NCBI GenBank assembly: GCA_022448955.1
Contig: JAKVCU010000090.1
Coordinates: 1-37,583 of the forward strand
Direction of reading: 5' to 3'
Length of the DNA: 37,583 nucleotides
From: Saprospiraceae bacterium
Lineage (GTDB): Bacteria > Bacteroidota > Bacteroidia > Chitinophagales > Saprospiraceae
Shown here piece after piece: positions 18,091 through 26,233 of the stretch. The position numbers and the translations under genes are program-made. The notes beneath the pieces were generated by a model. The model did no database searches. It was given only the letters and a program-made list of their open reading frames with translations, and was not told the DNA's origin. The stretch's first letter is position 1; the number at the start of each line of letters is the position of its first letter.

Positions 18091-18789
18091 TTAACCTAAA
18101 AGCATAGGTGCATTCCATCCTTCTTCAAGTTCATTTTTGGCGAAAGCCCTGGCAGCTTGATCTGCTCGTCGAATTGGTTCTGGCAATCTATATCTACTCG
18201 CAAATTCGAGTATGATATCAACACTTTGAGATAAACTTATTAAGTGTCCTGGACTTACAAAAACGGGTTTGGTTGCCGTCTGCGTTCGCAATGCAAATCC
18301 TAGTGTTTGTTTGTTTTGTTGTATATTTAAGGTTGCACCTCTATTGGATGCTATGCCGCCATGAAATTTTAACAATGTTTGTTTGGCACAACCTACGGTA
18401 GGTAAACTAGTCTTTACGCCAAGCCAACTTGCCACCCCAAATTGTCGAGGATGCGCAATACCATGTCCATCAATTAATAAGCAATTTGCTTTTATAGATT
18501 GCTCTTCTATCAAGGCTTGATAAGCCTGCCATAATACAGGGCCTTCTCGGAAAGCGAAAAATGAAGGGACATAAGAATTGGGTGTAGGAAGTTTTTTTAA
18601 AAAGGTACCTTTTATTGCACCTTTCCACTCTTGTACATCCAAAGCCACGAAGGCCTCTTCTTGGATATACTGGACATCAAAAGTGACTAAAATATCGCCC
18701 TCTGATGGATGATATCCTTCATTTTCAGAAGGAATAACCACTTGTTGAGCCATTTCAATTTGTTGTGCTTCTAGTGCTTTGATATCCAT
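18091..18789 (-). CDS. nfi: Endonuclease V (deoxyinosine 3'-endonuclease)
   Basis: The 232-residue protein carries the endonuclease V signatures: the metal-binding Asp38 in TFDVQYI, Glu82 in FREGPVL, Asp107 in LLIDGHG followed by HPRQFGVASWLG, TVGCAKQ with Lys136, VSPGH, and YRLPEPIRRAD near the C-terminus. The enzyme cuts the second phosphodiester bond 3' to deoxyinosine and starts repair of deaminated adenine in the cytoplasm. The length is normal and all catalytic residues are present. Its placement, 32 bases after the MBOAT gene and upstream of the AlgJ-like gene, separates an acetylation gene pair that is usually adjacent. Confidence 0.93.
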   Translation of the reverse strand: MDIKALEAQQIEMAQQVVIPSENEGYHPSEGDILVTFDVQYIQEEAFVALDVQEWKGAIKGTFLKKLPTPNSYVPSFFAFREGPVLWQAYQALIEEQSIKANCLLIDGHGIAHPRQFGVASWLGVKTSLPTVGCAKQTLLKFHGGIASNRGATLNIQQNKQTLGFALRTQTATKPVFVSPGHLISLSQSVDIILEFASRYRLPEPIRRADQAARAFAKNELEEGWNAPMLLG

Positions 18790-18821
18790 TTGAGATGTTT
18801 TGCTAATTATTTGATGCTCTT

Positions 18822-20228
18822 TTAAAATTGGAAATATATAAAAGGATTATAATTATTTACTACTAGGTGCATAGTACAATATAAGAAAGTAGTGATTAAT
18901 ATAAGTACAGTACTCCATTGGATGATCATGGATTTTTGATCAGATATCCATTGCCATGCCTGCTTCAGAAGAGGTGTGCATGCCAGTAAGCTTATCCCTG
19001 CAAAAAATAAAAATTCATAATCTAGATAATACATAAGATCGAACTGAAAAGAAGGATTACCATTCCATCCTATCATTGATTGACAATAAGCTAAAGCATG
19101 AGAAAGATTAGGAGAGCGGAAAAACACCCAAGCTATCATTACTACTAAAAGGGTGTAAGAAATGGCGAATGGTCTTCCTATTCTATCTAGAACTTTAGCT
19201 CCACCGATCCTTTCAAAAAGAAGGAAGCTACCATGGAATAACCCCCAGAAAATAAAGGTCCAGTTGGCTCCATGCCAAAGTCCCGTTAAAAAGAATACGA
19301 TAATCAGGTTGAAGTAAGTTCGCTGAGGAGATATGCGATTTCCACCAAGTGGGATGTATAGGTAATCTCTAAACCAAGTAGACAATGAAATATGCCATCT
19401 TCTCCAAAAATCTTTGATTGAACTGGCAGTATATGGGAAGTTAAAGTTTTCTGGAATATTGAAACCAAACATCTTCCCAAGTCCAATAGCCATATCAGAG
19501 TAACCTGAAAAATCAAAATAGATTTGGAGTGTATAACAAATAATACCTACCCAAGCAGTGATAGGATCTAAATTTGCAGGCTGAATGGAAAAAATTTCAT
19601 CCGATAATACCGCAAATTGATTTGCCAACAAGACCTTTTTGGCTAATCCCCATATAAATCGCTCTATCCCTTCCGAGAACTGCTGCCAAGAACGTTGGCG
19701 ACGCTTAATCTGATGAGCAATATCTTGATATCGTACAATAGGCCCAGCAATCAGTTGAGGGAATAGAGCGATATAAAGGCCTAGATCTAGTGGATTTTTT
19801 TGCACGGAAGTGCGCCCTATCTTAACATCTACTAAGTAAGAGATTGCTTGGAAGGTAAAGAACGAAATTCCAATAGGTAGTGGAATAAGCGTCCACTCAA
19901 TGGATGTATAGCCAAAATTTAAAAGTATATCATTCCAATTTTCTAAGAAAAAATTAGTGTACTTAAAAAGGATAAGTAAAGTCAAATTAATCGCAATTCC
20001 AAAACGAATAGGCCAAGAACTGGAAGTTCGGTCGATCCAGAGGCCACAACTATAATTGAACACCACTGAGGCCATTAAAATAAATAGATGACTTACATTA
20101 CCCCATGCATAAAAAATAAGAGAAGCCAATAATAATAGCGGGTTATGCCATTTTGAAGGAGCAATAAAAAGAGCGATTAGAATAATCGGTAGAAAATAAT
20201 ATAAAAATATAAGTGAGCTAAAAAGCAT
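18822..20228 (-). CDS. MBOAT-family membrane O-acyltransferase (AlgI-like)
   Basis: The 468-residue inner-membrane protein has about ten or more hydrophobic helices and the MBOAT core motifs: QIYFDFSGYSDMAIGLG (about 235-251), FWRRWHISLSTWFRDYLYIP (about 274-293) and the catalytic His319 in LTGLWHGANW. AlgI-type MBOATs move acetyl groups from a cytoplasmic donor across the membrane to a periplasmic acetyltransferase such as AlgJ/AlgX or PatB. The AlgJ-like gene at 16599-17735 is the natural partner. The gene follows the lipoprotein gene by 105 bases, but the strong terminator at 20275-20311 indicates a separate transcript. Confidence 0.92.
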   Translation of the reverse strand: MLFSSLIFLYYFLPIILIALFIAPSKWHNPLLLLASLIFYAWGNVSHLFILMASVVFNYSCGLWIDRTSSSWPIRFGIAINLTLLILFKYTNFFLENWNDILLNFGYTSIEWTLIPLPIGISFFTFQAISYLVDVKIGRTSVQKNPLDLGLYIALFPQLIAGPIVRYQDIAHQIKRRQRSWQQFSEGIERFIWGLAKKVLLANQFAVLSDEIFSIQPANLDPITAWVGIICYTLQIYFDFSGYSDMAIGLGKMFGFNIPENFNFPYTASSIKDFWRRWHISLSTWFRDYLYIPLGGNRISPQRTYFNLIIVFFLTGLWHGANWTFIFWGLFHGSFLLFERIGGAKVLDRIGRPFAISYTLLVVMIAWVFFRSPNLSHALAYCQSMIGWNGNPSFQFDLMYYLDYEFLFFAGISLLACTPLLKQAWQWISDQKSMIIQWSTVLILITTFLYCTMHLVVNNYNPFIYFQF

Positions 20229-20274
20229 GTTGTCGCCGCATTCCTTGTAGTGTTCAAAAGGGAAGTAATATATA

Positions 20275-20311
20275 TAAAAAAGGGGAGTTACTCTTAAAAG
20301 AATAACTCCCC
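20275..20311 (-). terminator. Rho-independent terminator of the lipoprotein gene
   Basis: On the minus strand GGGGAGTTA pairs with TAACTCCCC (20282-20311 overall, with partial inner pairing). It is followed at once by TTTTTT (20281 downward). This is a textbook terminator between the lipoprotein and MBOAT genes. Confidence 0.85.
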
Positions 20312-20333
20312 AAATGATTTATAAAATTAGTGA

Positions 20334-22136
20334 TTAATCATCATCTCCTGGGCGACCACCGCCTGTTCCTCCGTTGCTATCGCTGTCGCTATCTACACCA
20401 AAGGTATCGACATATTCCTGGCAAGCTAAATCCGGAACATCAATATCTGTATAGATAAAGTCTATAGATTTTCCATCTGCATCATAAACTACCTCAATAG
20501 TTTCTTGGAAGTCATAAACAGGGCTATTAATTTCAATGGTTGTATTACTTGCAGGAACTTCCAATCCGAGAAGGCATCTTTCCAGACCTCTGTAAGAGAT
20601 TCGGAAATCATACATTTCGCCTTTTTGTAAAGCTTTGGTATTTCCTTTTCCACTTAACAAAACACCTAGTGTATTCCAAGTATCACATCCATCAGGACGA
20701 TAAAGGATGGGCAGTGTTGGAGAAATAACCAATTCATTAAAATCTGTAGAGCAAGAGCCTCTCACTTCCACATTAATCTGGACAAAATCAGCAGCATTTA
20801 ATAATCCTGTAAGATCAATATATACTTCATCATCACAAGTTTCAAATACAGCGGATGTAAATAATTCCTGATCAAAGCAGTCTTCCGTAGCTCCTTCAAA
20901 GATTTTGAAATAAGCACTGAAAGCACTCGTACGAACTAGACGGATTTCTTCGCCATCAAAGAACCGGAAAGACTCTGTAGAGACTAGTTCATCTGTATCT
21001 GCATCATACAAAGCAGTTAAATAGAAGCGCTCCCCAGAGTCTTCAGGAACGTCTGTATTAGTAACGAATATTTTTGTTGCTGGAGCTCTTCCACAACCTC
21101 TTCCTCCTCCAATGAACCAAGTGGAAAGGTGTGGCTGAAGATAAGAAGCCACTAGGTTACCCGCGGCATCTTTTGAAACATTTACTTCACCTTCCATTTG
21201 CCATTCAGCAATAAGTTCGTTGAAGCTATAAATTTCAAGTAAGTCTCCTTCTTTTACATTCTGGCCTGTTTCGACGTTTTTCATATCGCCATTGATGTAG
21301 AAAGTCACTTCGATTGGCTCAGAAAAAGCACTTACTTCCTTATCACCGACATACATATCCAGGGAGATTGCTCCCATTGGTCTAAAGGTCATATTACCTA
21401 AAGAATTGCCTTGTTTATCACGCGCGTTAGCGACTGACGTTCCTCCTGGTAGTAACTGTAGGGCTTCACCAGAGTGGATATCATAGTGGATCAAATCCAC
21501 ATGTACATCTCCTGACAATTTATTACCTTCTATATCATAGAGTTCAGTACCTTCTTCCATGTCTATAGTGACCATTTCCTCTTCCTCATTCATTGAAGAA
21601 CTGATTTGTAAGTCTGCTGAAAGTCCGCCAACCGGCGCCAAGAAATCAGAAGTTTCTTTAGAAATGCTTTGTACTGGATTTGCAAGGTTTAACAGGCGTA
21701 CAGTTTTCATTTTGTTTCTTTCACTAACGATGCTGAAGGATTCGATAGCTTCCATGTATCCCTCTGCTTTAATCTTTAAAGTAAACTCTAATGGATTATC
21801 AACAGAGAAATTTTCGATACGTCGCACACCGATTGGCAAAATAGCCGCTACTTCGTCATCTCTATTCGTATCTACGAAAAGTGTACGCTCTCCCATAATG
21901 GAGAAAATTTTGTCTTTGTCTTTACCCACTACTTCTACTGAAATATCAGCAGGAAGAGGGATACCCAGATGGGCATCTACAATTTGGATAGTAAGGGGGT
22001 TGAGGAGTACATCTGTTTCAATGTAAACCGTAGTTCCGCTGGCTAAGTCTTCCAGCTTGGAACAAGATTGAGTATTTAGCACTAAGCCAAAAACGAATAT
22101 AATGGCTAATGCCCTAAATGTAAACGAGATGTTCAT
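20334..22136 (-). CDS. Large surface or periplasmic lipoprotein with ZU5/GAIN-like region, unknown function
   Basis: The 600-residue product has a lipoprotein signal with lipobox TQSC (Cys25). Residues about 40-150 resemble a carboxypeptidase-regulatory or Ig-like beta domain. Residues about 185-345 show a pattern like bacterial ZU5-type domains: GDVHVDLIHYD, a LPGGTS turn, FRPMGAISLDMYVGD, FSEPIEVTFYI and a final QPHLSTW. The HLS at 336-338 fits the place of the autoproteolytic HF-S or HL-T site of ZU5/GAIN folds. The C-terminal part is beta-rich with several cysteines and ends in a Ser/Asp/Gly-rich acidic tail. No enzyme motif is seen. It follows the barrel gene at 22157 by 20 bases, so the two are probably coexpressed envelope partners. 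Confidence 0.75.
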   Translation of the reverse strand: MNISFTFRALAIIFVFGLVLNTQSCSKLEDLASGTTVYIETDVLLNPLTIQIVDAHLGIPLPADISVEVVGKDKDKIFSIMGERTLFVDTNRDDEVAAILPIGVRRIENFSVDNPLEFTLKIKAEGYMEAIESFSIVSERNKMKTVRLLNLANPVQSISKETSDFLAPVGGLSADLQISSSMNEEEEMVTIDMEEGTELYDIEGNKLSGDVHVDLIHYDIHSGEALQLLPGGTSVANARDKQGNSLGNMTFRPMGAISLDMYVGDKEVSAFSEPIEVTFYINGDMKNVETGQNVKEGDLLEIYSFNELIAEWQMEGEVNVSKDAAGNLVASYLQPHLSTWFIGGGRGCGRAPATKIFVTNTDVPEDSGERFYLTALYDADTDELVSTESFRFFDGEEIRLVRTSAFSAYFKIFEGATEDCFDQELFTSAVFETCDDEVYIDLTGLLNAADFVQINVEVRGSCSTDFNELVISPTLPILYRPDGCDTWNTLGVLLSGKGNTKALQKGEMYDFRISYRGLERCLLGLEVPASNTTIEINSPVYDFQETIEVVYDADGKSIDFIYTDIDVPDLACQEYVDTFGVDSDSDSNGGTGGGRPGDDD

Positions 22137-22156
22137 GATTAATCAAATTTTACCTT

Positions 22157-22885
22157 TTAATTAATTTTATATGCTAACCTAAGTGATAGAACTGGCCACC
22201 AACGATATTGAGTAATATTTCGCTCGATAACATCTTCGTTCAAATCGTTATTTCTTATAACGTTTGTTGCGTCGATTTCGACGAGCGGTTTTGATTTGTA
22301 GTAAGTTCCTAGATCGAAACTCAAATTAATTTGATTGCTAGGTATTAACTTACCAAAAGCTATGCCAAAGTATGGACTGATTCTAGAACTAAAATCTGCA
22401 GTGAGCTGAAAATATCCGATCTCTTCTGGTGTAAGGTCAACATCATTTAATGTAAAATGATCTCTTAGTTGCACCTTTCCTCTGAGCGTATTATTGAAGA
22501 AGAATGCAAAACCTGTCACAACTCTAAATTTTCCATCATTGATGGCATATTCTGCCAAAAGCTCAATGTTAGATTGTTTTAAAGTAAGATCAATATCAGC
22601 ATAGTATGCAAAACGATTGAGGTTAGTTTCGTAACCGTTCACCGAGAGATCAAAATAATTAATTCCGACTCTTAGCCCAAATGAAGGATTCAGGTTCATT
22701 CCCAGATCAACTCCGAGTATACCTTTAGTCCCAGCATTCAATGCGATACTTTTTACAGCTTTTACAACTTTTGGGTAGGAAGAGGCTTCAATTTCTTGAG
22801 CATCTATTGTATTCAAAGATACAAATAATAATACAAAAATCAAGGTAATTACCTTGAGAATAGGTGTAGTTATACCAAAATTCAC
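22157..22885 (-). CDS. Outer-membrane beta-barrel protein, unknown function
   Basis: The 242-residue product has a signal peptide (hydrophobic residues 8-25, cleavage at IDAQ) and then about eight alternating amphipathic strands, ending with VLSLRLAYKIN, as in small OmpW/OmpA-like barrels. The start is a GTG at 22885. No in-frame ATG precedes the signal peptide, and the upstream ATG is out of frame. It is the first gene of a two-gene unit with the 600-residue lipoprotein (20-base gap). Such barrel-lipoprotein pairs are common in Bacteroidota, but I cannot name a substrate or role. Confidence 0.72.
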   Translation of the reverse strand: MNFGITTPILKVITLIFVLLFVSLNTIDAQEIEASSYPKVVKAVKSIALNAGTKGILGVDLGMNLNPSFGLRVGINYFDLSVNGYETNLNRFAYYADIDLTLKQSNIELLAEYAINDGKFRVVTGFAFFFNNTLRGKVQLRDHFTLNDVDLTPEEIGYFQLTADFSSRISPYFGIAFGKLIPSNQINLSFDLGTYYKSKPLVEIDATNVIRNNDLNEDVIERNITQYRWWPVLSLRLAYKIN

Positions 22886-23336
22886 GACACATTTATTTTT
22901 AGGCCAAATAATTATTCAGCAATACCATTTATAAATAGCAATGCTAAACCATATCATTTATGATAGTAATGTTATTATTCTGTTACGTGGGAGTAACTAA
23001 AGGTATGATCAATAAGCCCTTATAAAGCTCTTATAAGTAAGTAGATACAGTAGATCGAAAACAGTTGATTTTCGATTTAAGGTATGAAATTTAATAGTAA
23101 TGCCAATTGAGTAAAATGTGAAGTGTTTGCTAGAATAAAATGTAGATTAGCTTTTTCTTGTAAACAAAAGTAAACTATTTTCCCCATTAAATCAATGGCT
23201 AAAGTTAAAATTATCTAAAAAACGAAGATTAAACTCACATAACATTGCTTTTTCGACAAATGGTCAGTCTTAGGTGTTTTCAAATATTATCTTTGCATCT
23301 GATTGGTTCAAAAAGGTAAAATTAGTAAAAGCTTAG
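22886..23336. other. Divergent intergenic region
   Basis: The 451 bases separate the barrel gene (-) from the PepSY gene (+) and must hold both promoters. A -7 element for the + gene is at 23288-23295. A perfect 8-base-pair hairpin with a 7-base loop lies at 23054-23076, and CTTATAA-type repeats lie around 23019-23038. No coding sequence is seen. Confidence 0.6.
23288..23295 (+). promoter_or_regulatory. Promoter -7 element for the PepSY gene
   Basis: TATCTTTG followed by CA matches the TAnnTTTG consensus. It lies 41 bases before the ATG, giving a leader of about 35 bases. No clear -33 TTG is present at the normal spacing. Confidence 0.5.
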
Positions 23337-23888
23337 ATGGGCAAGGATCGTATCGTCAGAGGTTTAAGAATAAATAGAGTTTATCATAGATACCTAGGTA
23401 TTTTTCTATGTACCATTGTTGTCGTTAGCGCAGTAACTGGGATATTGCTCTCATATAAAAAGCAAGTAAATTGGATTCAGCCTCCCACTCAAAAGGGCAG
23501 TACCAAATCATTATCTGATTGGCTTCCTCTCTATCAACTCGAAGAAAAGGCTCTAAAAGCCTTCCAAATAGCACAGCCTGACGAACAACATCCAAAGATA
23601 GACCGGATGGATGTGAGGCCTTCCAAAGGTATTGCCAAAATATTACTTAAGGACAATTGGTGGGAAATTCAAATAAATGGTCAAACAGGAGATATTCTAT
23701 CCATTCAGAAAAGGCATTCTGATTGGATAGAAGCTATACATGATGGCTCTATCATTAGTGAAATATTCAAGTTGATCTCCATGAATATTCTTGGTTTTGG
23801 GCTGTTAGTATTAAGCCTGACTGGCTTTTGGTTATGGTATGGCCCTAAGTATTTTAGAAAACTAAAAGAAAGTGAAGTAAAAAAATAG
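23337..23888 (+). CDS. PepSY-associated membrane protein
   Basis: The 183-residue product has an N-terminal RINRVYHRYLGIFLCTIVVV segment forming the first helix (about residues 18-42), a periplasmic PepSY-like domain (about 65-125, including WWEIQINGQTGDILSI) and a second helix (about 147-168) followed by a short basic tail. The HRYLGI start and FWLWYGPK end are typical of PepSY_TM-type proteins in Bacteroidota, often linked to iron uptake or respiratory metal enzymes. No such partner gene is adjacent, so the role remains open. It is a single-gene unit. Confidence 0.82.
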   Translation: MGKDRIVRGLRINRVYHRYLGIFLCTIVVVSAVTGILLSYKKQVNWIQPPTQKGSTKSLSDWLPLYQLEEKALKAFQIAQPDEQHPKIDRMDVRPSKGIAKILLKDNWWEIQINGQTGDILSIQKRHSDWIEAIHDGSIISEIFKLISMNILGFGLLVLSLTGFWLWYGPKYFRKLKESEVKK

Positions 23889-23907
23889 GCTTTCTTGTTA
23901 GAAAGCC
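23888..23907. terminator. Terminator shared by convergent PepSY and LOG genes
   Basis: A perfect 8-base-pair stem GGCTTTCT/AGAAAGCC has a TGTT loop and starts in the PepSY stop codon. On the minus strand it is followed by TATTTTTT, so it works best for the LOG-family gene. Confidence 0.7.
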
Positions 23908-23923
23908 ATGTCACTATAAAGTT

Positions 23924-24646
23924 TTATAATTCGTAATTTGGGCTTAATTCTCTTGTTTTCTCATTATAAAAACGATTTATCAACTCGACCACTTCTTCGG
24001 GAGAATCTGTAATGGGCAACAAATCTAAATCTCCTTCACTAATATTTTGTTCTTTTTCGAAAACAGTGTCTACAATCCATGACTTCATTCCTTTCCAGTA
24101 ATCAGTACCTACAAGAATAATTGGTACTTTTGATATTTTACCAGTTTGCACGAGGGTCAACACTTCGAATAGCTCATCCAAGGTGCCAAAGCCACCAGGC
24201 AAGGCGACAAAAGCCTGTGCATATTTTACAAACATGACCTTACGAACAAAGAAGTATTGAAAATCAAGATTATTATCATCATCGATATATTGATTATGAT
24301 TTTGCTCAAAAGGTAAATCGATATTTAAACCAACTGATTTTCCGCCATAGATATGTGCACCTTTATTACCTGCTTCCATGATACCAGGGCCTCCACCAGT
24401 AATTACACCATATCCTTCATCGGTTAGTAGCCTAGCAATATCTACCGCAAGTTTGTAATATGGATGATCTGGCTTAGTTCGAGCAGATCCAAATATAGAT
24501 ACGCAAGGCCCTAGTTTGTTTAAGGTTTCAAAACCCATCACAAATTCAGAAATCACCTTGAACATGGTCCATGAATTCTCTCCTTTAACTTTATCCCACT
24601 TTTTCATAGGGTGCTTTGAATGCTTGTTTTCTTGTTTCTCGGTCAT
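23924..24646 (-). CDS. LOG-family nucleotide phosphoribohydrolase (TIGR00730-type)
   Basis: The 240-residue cytoplasmic protein carries both LOG motifs: GGGPGIMEAGNKGA (about residues 78-91) and LPGGFGTLDE (about 149-158) with the catalytic Glu. Members split nucleoside 5'-monophosphates at the N-glycosidic bond (cytokinin-activating type in plants, AMP/IMP nucleosidase-like in bacteria). The natural substrate here is not known. The N-terminal 40 residues are charged and probably flexible. It lies downstream of the sigma-54 response regulator but behind a very strong terminator, so it is likely its own unit. Confidence 0.9.
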   Translation of the reverse strand: MTEKQENKHSKHPMKKWDKVKGENSWTMFKVISEFVMGFETLNKLGPCVSIFGSARTKPDHPYYKLAVDIARLLTDEGYGVITGGGPGIMEAGNKGAHIYGGKSVGLNIDLPFEQNHNQYIDDDNNLDFQYFFVRKVMFVKYAQAFVALPGGFGTLDELFEVLTLVQTGKISKVPIILVGTDYWKGMKSWIVDTVFEKEQNISEGDLDLLPITDSPEEVVELINRFYNEKTRELSPNYEL

Positions 24647-24690
24647 AAATATTCAGTTTTTTGTGCCCTTGGCACTTGGTCAGTAAAAGA

Positions 24691-24733
24691 GTCAACAAAG
24701 CCTGCCTAGGAAACCTAGGCAGGCTTTGTTGAC
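24691..24733. terminator. Perfect 20-base-pair hairpin, terminator of the response regulator gene
   Basis: The arms 24691-24710 and 24714-24733 are exact reverse complements with a 3-base AAA loop. On the minus strand TCTTTTACTG follows. It lies 31 bases after the response regulator stop. The perfect length is more than termination needs. Confidence 0.8.
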
Positions 24734-24764
24734 CAAAGATAACTTAATTTTATTTAAGCTATTC

Positions 24765-26051
24765 TTATTTAGAAACAAGCAAATTCGACTTATAGTTTTG
24801 ATACTCTTTTGCTATAAACTGATGAAGTTCATCCATGTGATCGAATTTATCAAATAAAACTTGAAGTTCGTTACGAGCTTTTGCAGAAGAAGGAATAACA
24901 TATTGATCCACTTCTTTTTTTGTAATGGTTTTTCCACTGAGTATAATCAATCGTTCAACTACATTACGTAACTCTCGAATATTACCTGTCCAATTTAACA
25001 TTTTCAGGGCATTCTCCGCATTTTTTTCAATGGCTTTAGCTGCAACTCCATATTCTTTGCAAATTTGCTTAATGAAGTGCTTAATCAATAATGGTATATC
25101 GTCTCTTCTTTCGTTTAGTGATGGTACTTTTATAATTATTACTGCTAAACGATGGTATAAATCTTCTCTAAAACGCCCAGCATTAATCTCTGTTCTTAAA
25201 TCTTTGTTCGTAGCCGCCACTACTCTAACGTCTACTCGTATCTCCTTATCTCCACCAACCCTTGTAATTTTATTTTCTTGTAGTGCTCTGAGCACCTTTG
25301 CCTGTGCGGAGAGGCTCATATCTCCGATCTCATCCAAAAACAAAGTACCACCATTAGCTTGTTCAAACTTACCAATACGCTGTTTCATTGCTGAGGTAAA
25401 AGCGCCTTTCTCATGACCAAACAATTCACTTTCAATTAGTTCAGATGGTATTGCCGCGCAATTTACTTCTATGATTGGATGTTTCGCACGTTCGCTTTTT
25501 TCATGTATCCATCTGGCGACCAGTTCCTTTCCTGTACCATTAGGTCCCATCACGAGTACTCTTGCATCTGTTGATGCAACACGATCAATGGTTTCTTTAA
25601 TGGAGGTAATCTCTTCAGATTCTCCAATAATGGCTTGGACTTTACTTTTAGAAACTTTCTTTTTTAGCAGTTTTGTTTCTGTAACCAAACTCGATTTATC
25701 CATTGCATTACGAATTGTAATCAGTAAGCGGTTCAAATCTGGTGGTTTGGAAATAAAATCGAAAGCTCCTTTTTTAACGGCATCTACAGCGGTATCAATA
25801 TTAGCATGTCCAGAAATCATAATCACTGGAACATCTGGAGCAAGTATTTGAATGCGTTCCAAGGTTTCCATGCCGTCCATTTTTGGCATTTTAATGTCTA
25901 AAAGGATCACATCGTATTTGGTACGTTTCAACTTGACCAGACCATCCATACCATCAACAGCTTCGTCGATGTCGTATTTCTCAAATTCGAGAATATCACG
26001 AAGCGTCCTTCTGATGCTACTTTCATCATCAACGATCAGAACTTTGGCCAT
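24765..26051 (-). CDS. Sigma-54-activating response regulator (NtrC-type) without a visible DNA-binding domain
   Basis: The 428-residue protein has a receiver domain (residues 1-120, phosphoacceptor Asp52 in LLDIKMPKMDG, Lys102) and a sigma-54 AAA+ domain (about 140-375). The latter shows Walker A GPNGTGKE (169-176), the sigma-54 contact loop GAFTSA (216-221, a GAFTGA variant), Walker B LFLDE (237-241) and FREDLYHRL with the Arg finger. The last 45 residues are charged and helical but contain no Fis-type helix-turn-helix, and the protein stops at VSK. It may act without DNA binding or through a partner. Cognate kinase and targets are not in the window. Confidence 0.92.
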   Translation of the reverse strand: MAKVLIVDDESSIRRTLRDILEFEKYDIDEAVDGMDGLVKLKRTKYDVILLDIKMPKMDGMETLERIQILAPDVPVIMISGHANIDTAVDAVKKGAFDFISKPPDLNRLLITIRNAMDKSSLVTETKLLKKKVSKSKVQAIIGESEEITSIKETIDRVASTDARVLVMGPNGTGKELVARWIHEKSERAKHPIIEVNCAAIPSELIESELFGHEKGAFTSAMKQRIGKFEQANGGTLFLDEIGDMSLSAQAKVLRALQENKITRVGGDKEIRVDVRVVAATNKDLRTEINAGRFREDLYHRLAVIIIKVPSLNERRDDIPLLIKHFIKQICKEYGVAAKAIEKNAENALKMLNWTGNIRELRNVVERLIILSGKTITKKEVDQYVIPSSAKARNELQVLFDKFDHMDELHQFIAKEYQNYKSNLLVSK

Positions 26052-26233
26052 AGGAAAAAATGTTTAGGGTAAGAATCTTGCAATTCCTCCTTTTGGTTAA
26101 AAATTCACTGGCTCAGAAAACTTTAATGTAAATTTGTTTCACATTAAGAATAGTAATACAGTTCTTTTACTTAGCAAGCATAATTATCACCCATTTGATA
26201 CGGCCAAAAGATGCAAATGTTACAGTTGAGCTT

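Noticed and set aside
22844-22859. 16-base perfect palindrome CAAGGTAATTACCTTG
   Set aside because: It lies inside the coding sequence for the barrel's signal peptide and is likely due to codon choice; no partner site was seen.
24765-26051. GAFTSA as a crippled sigma-54 loop
   Set aside because: GAFTSA occurs in functional sigma-54 activators, so the variant alone does not show loss of activity.
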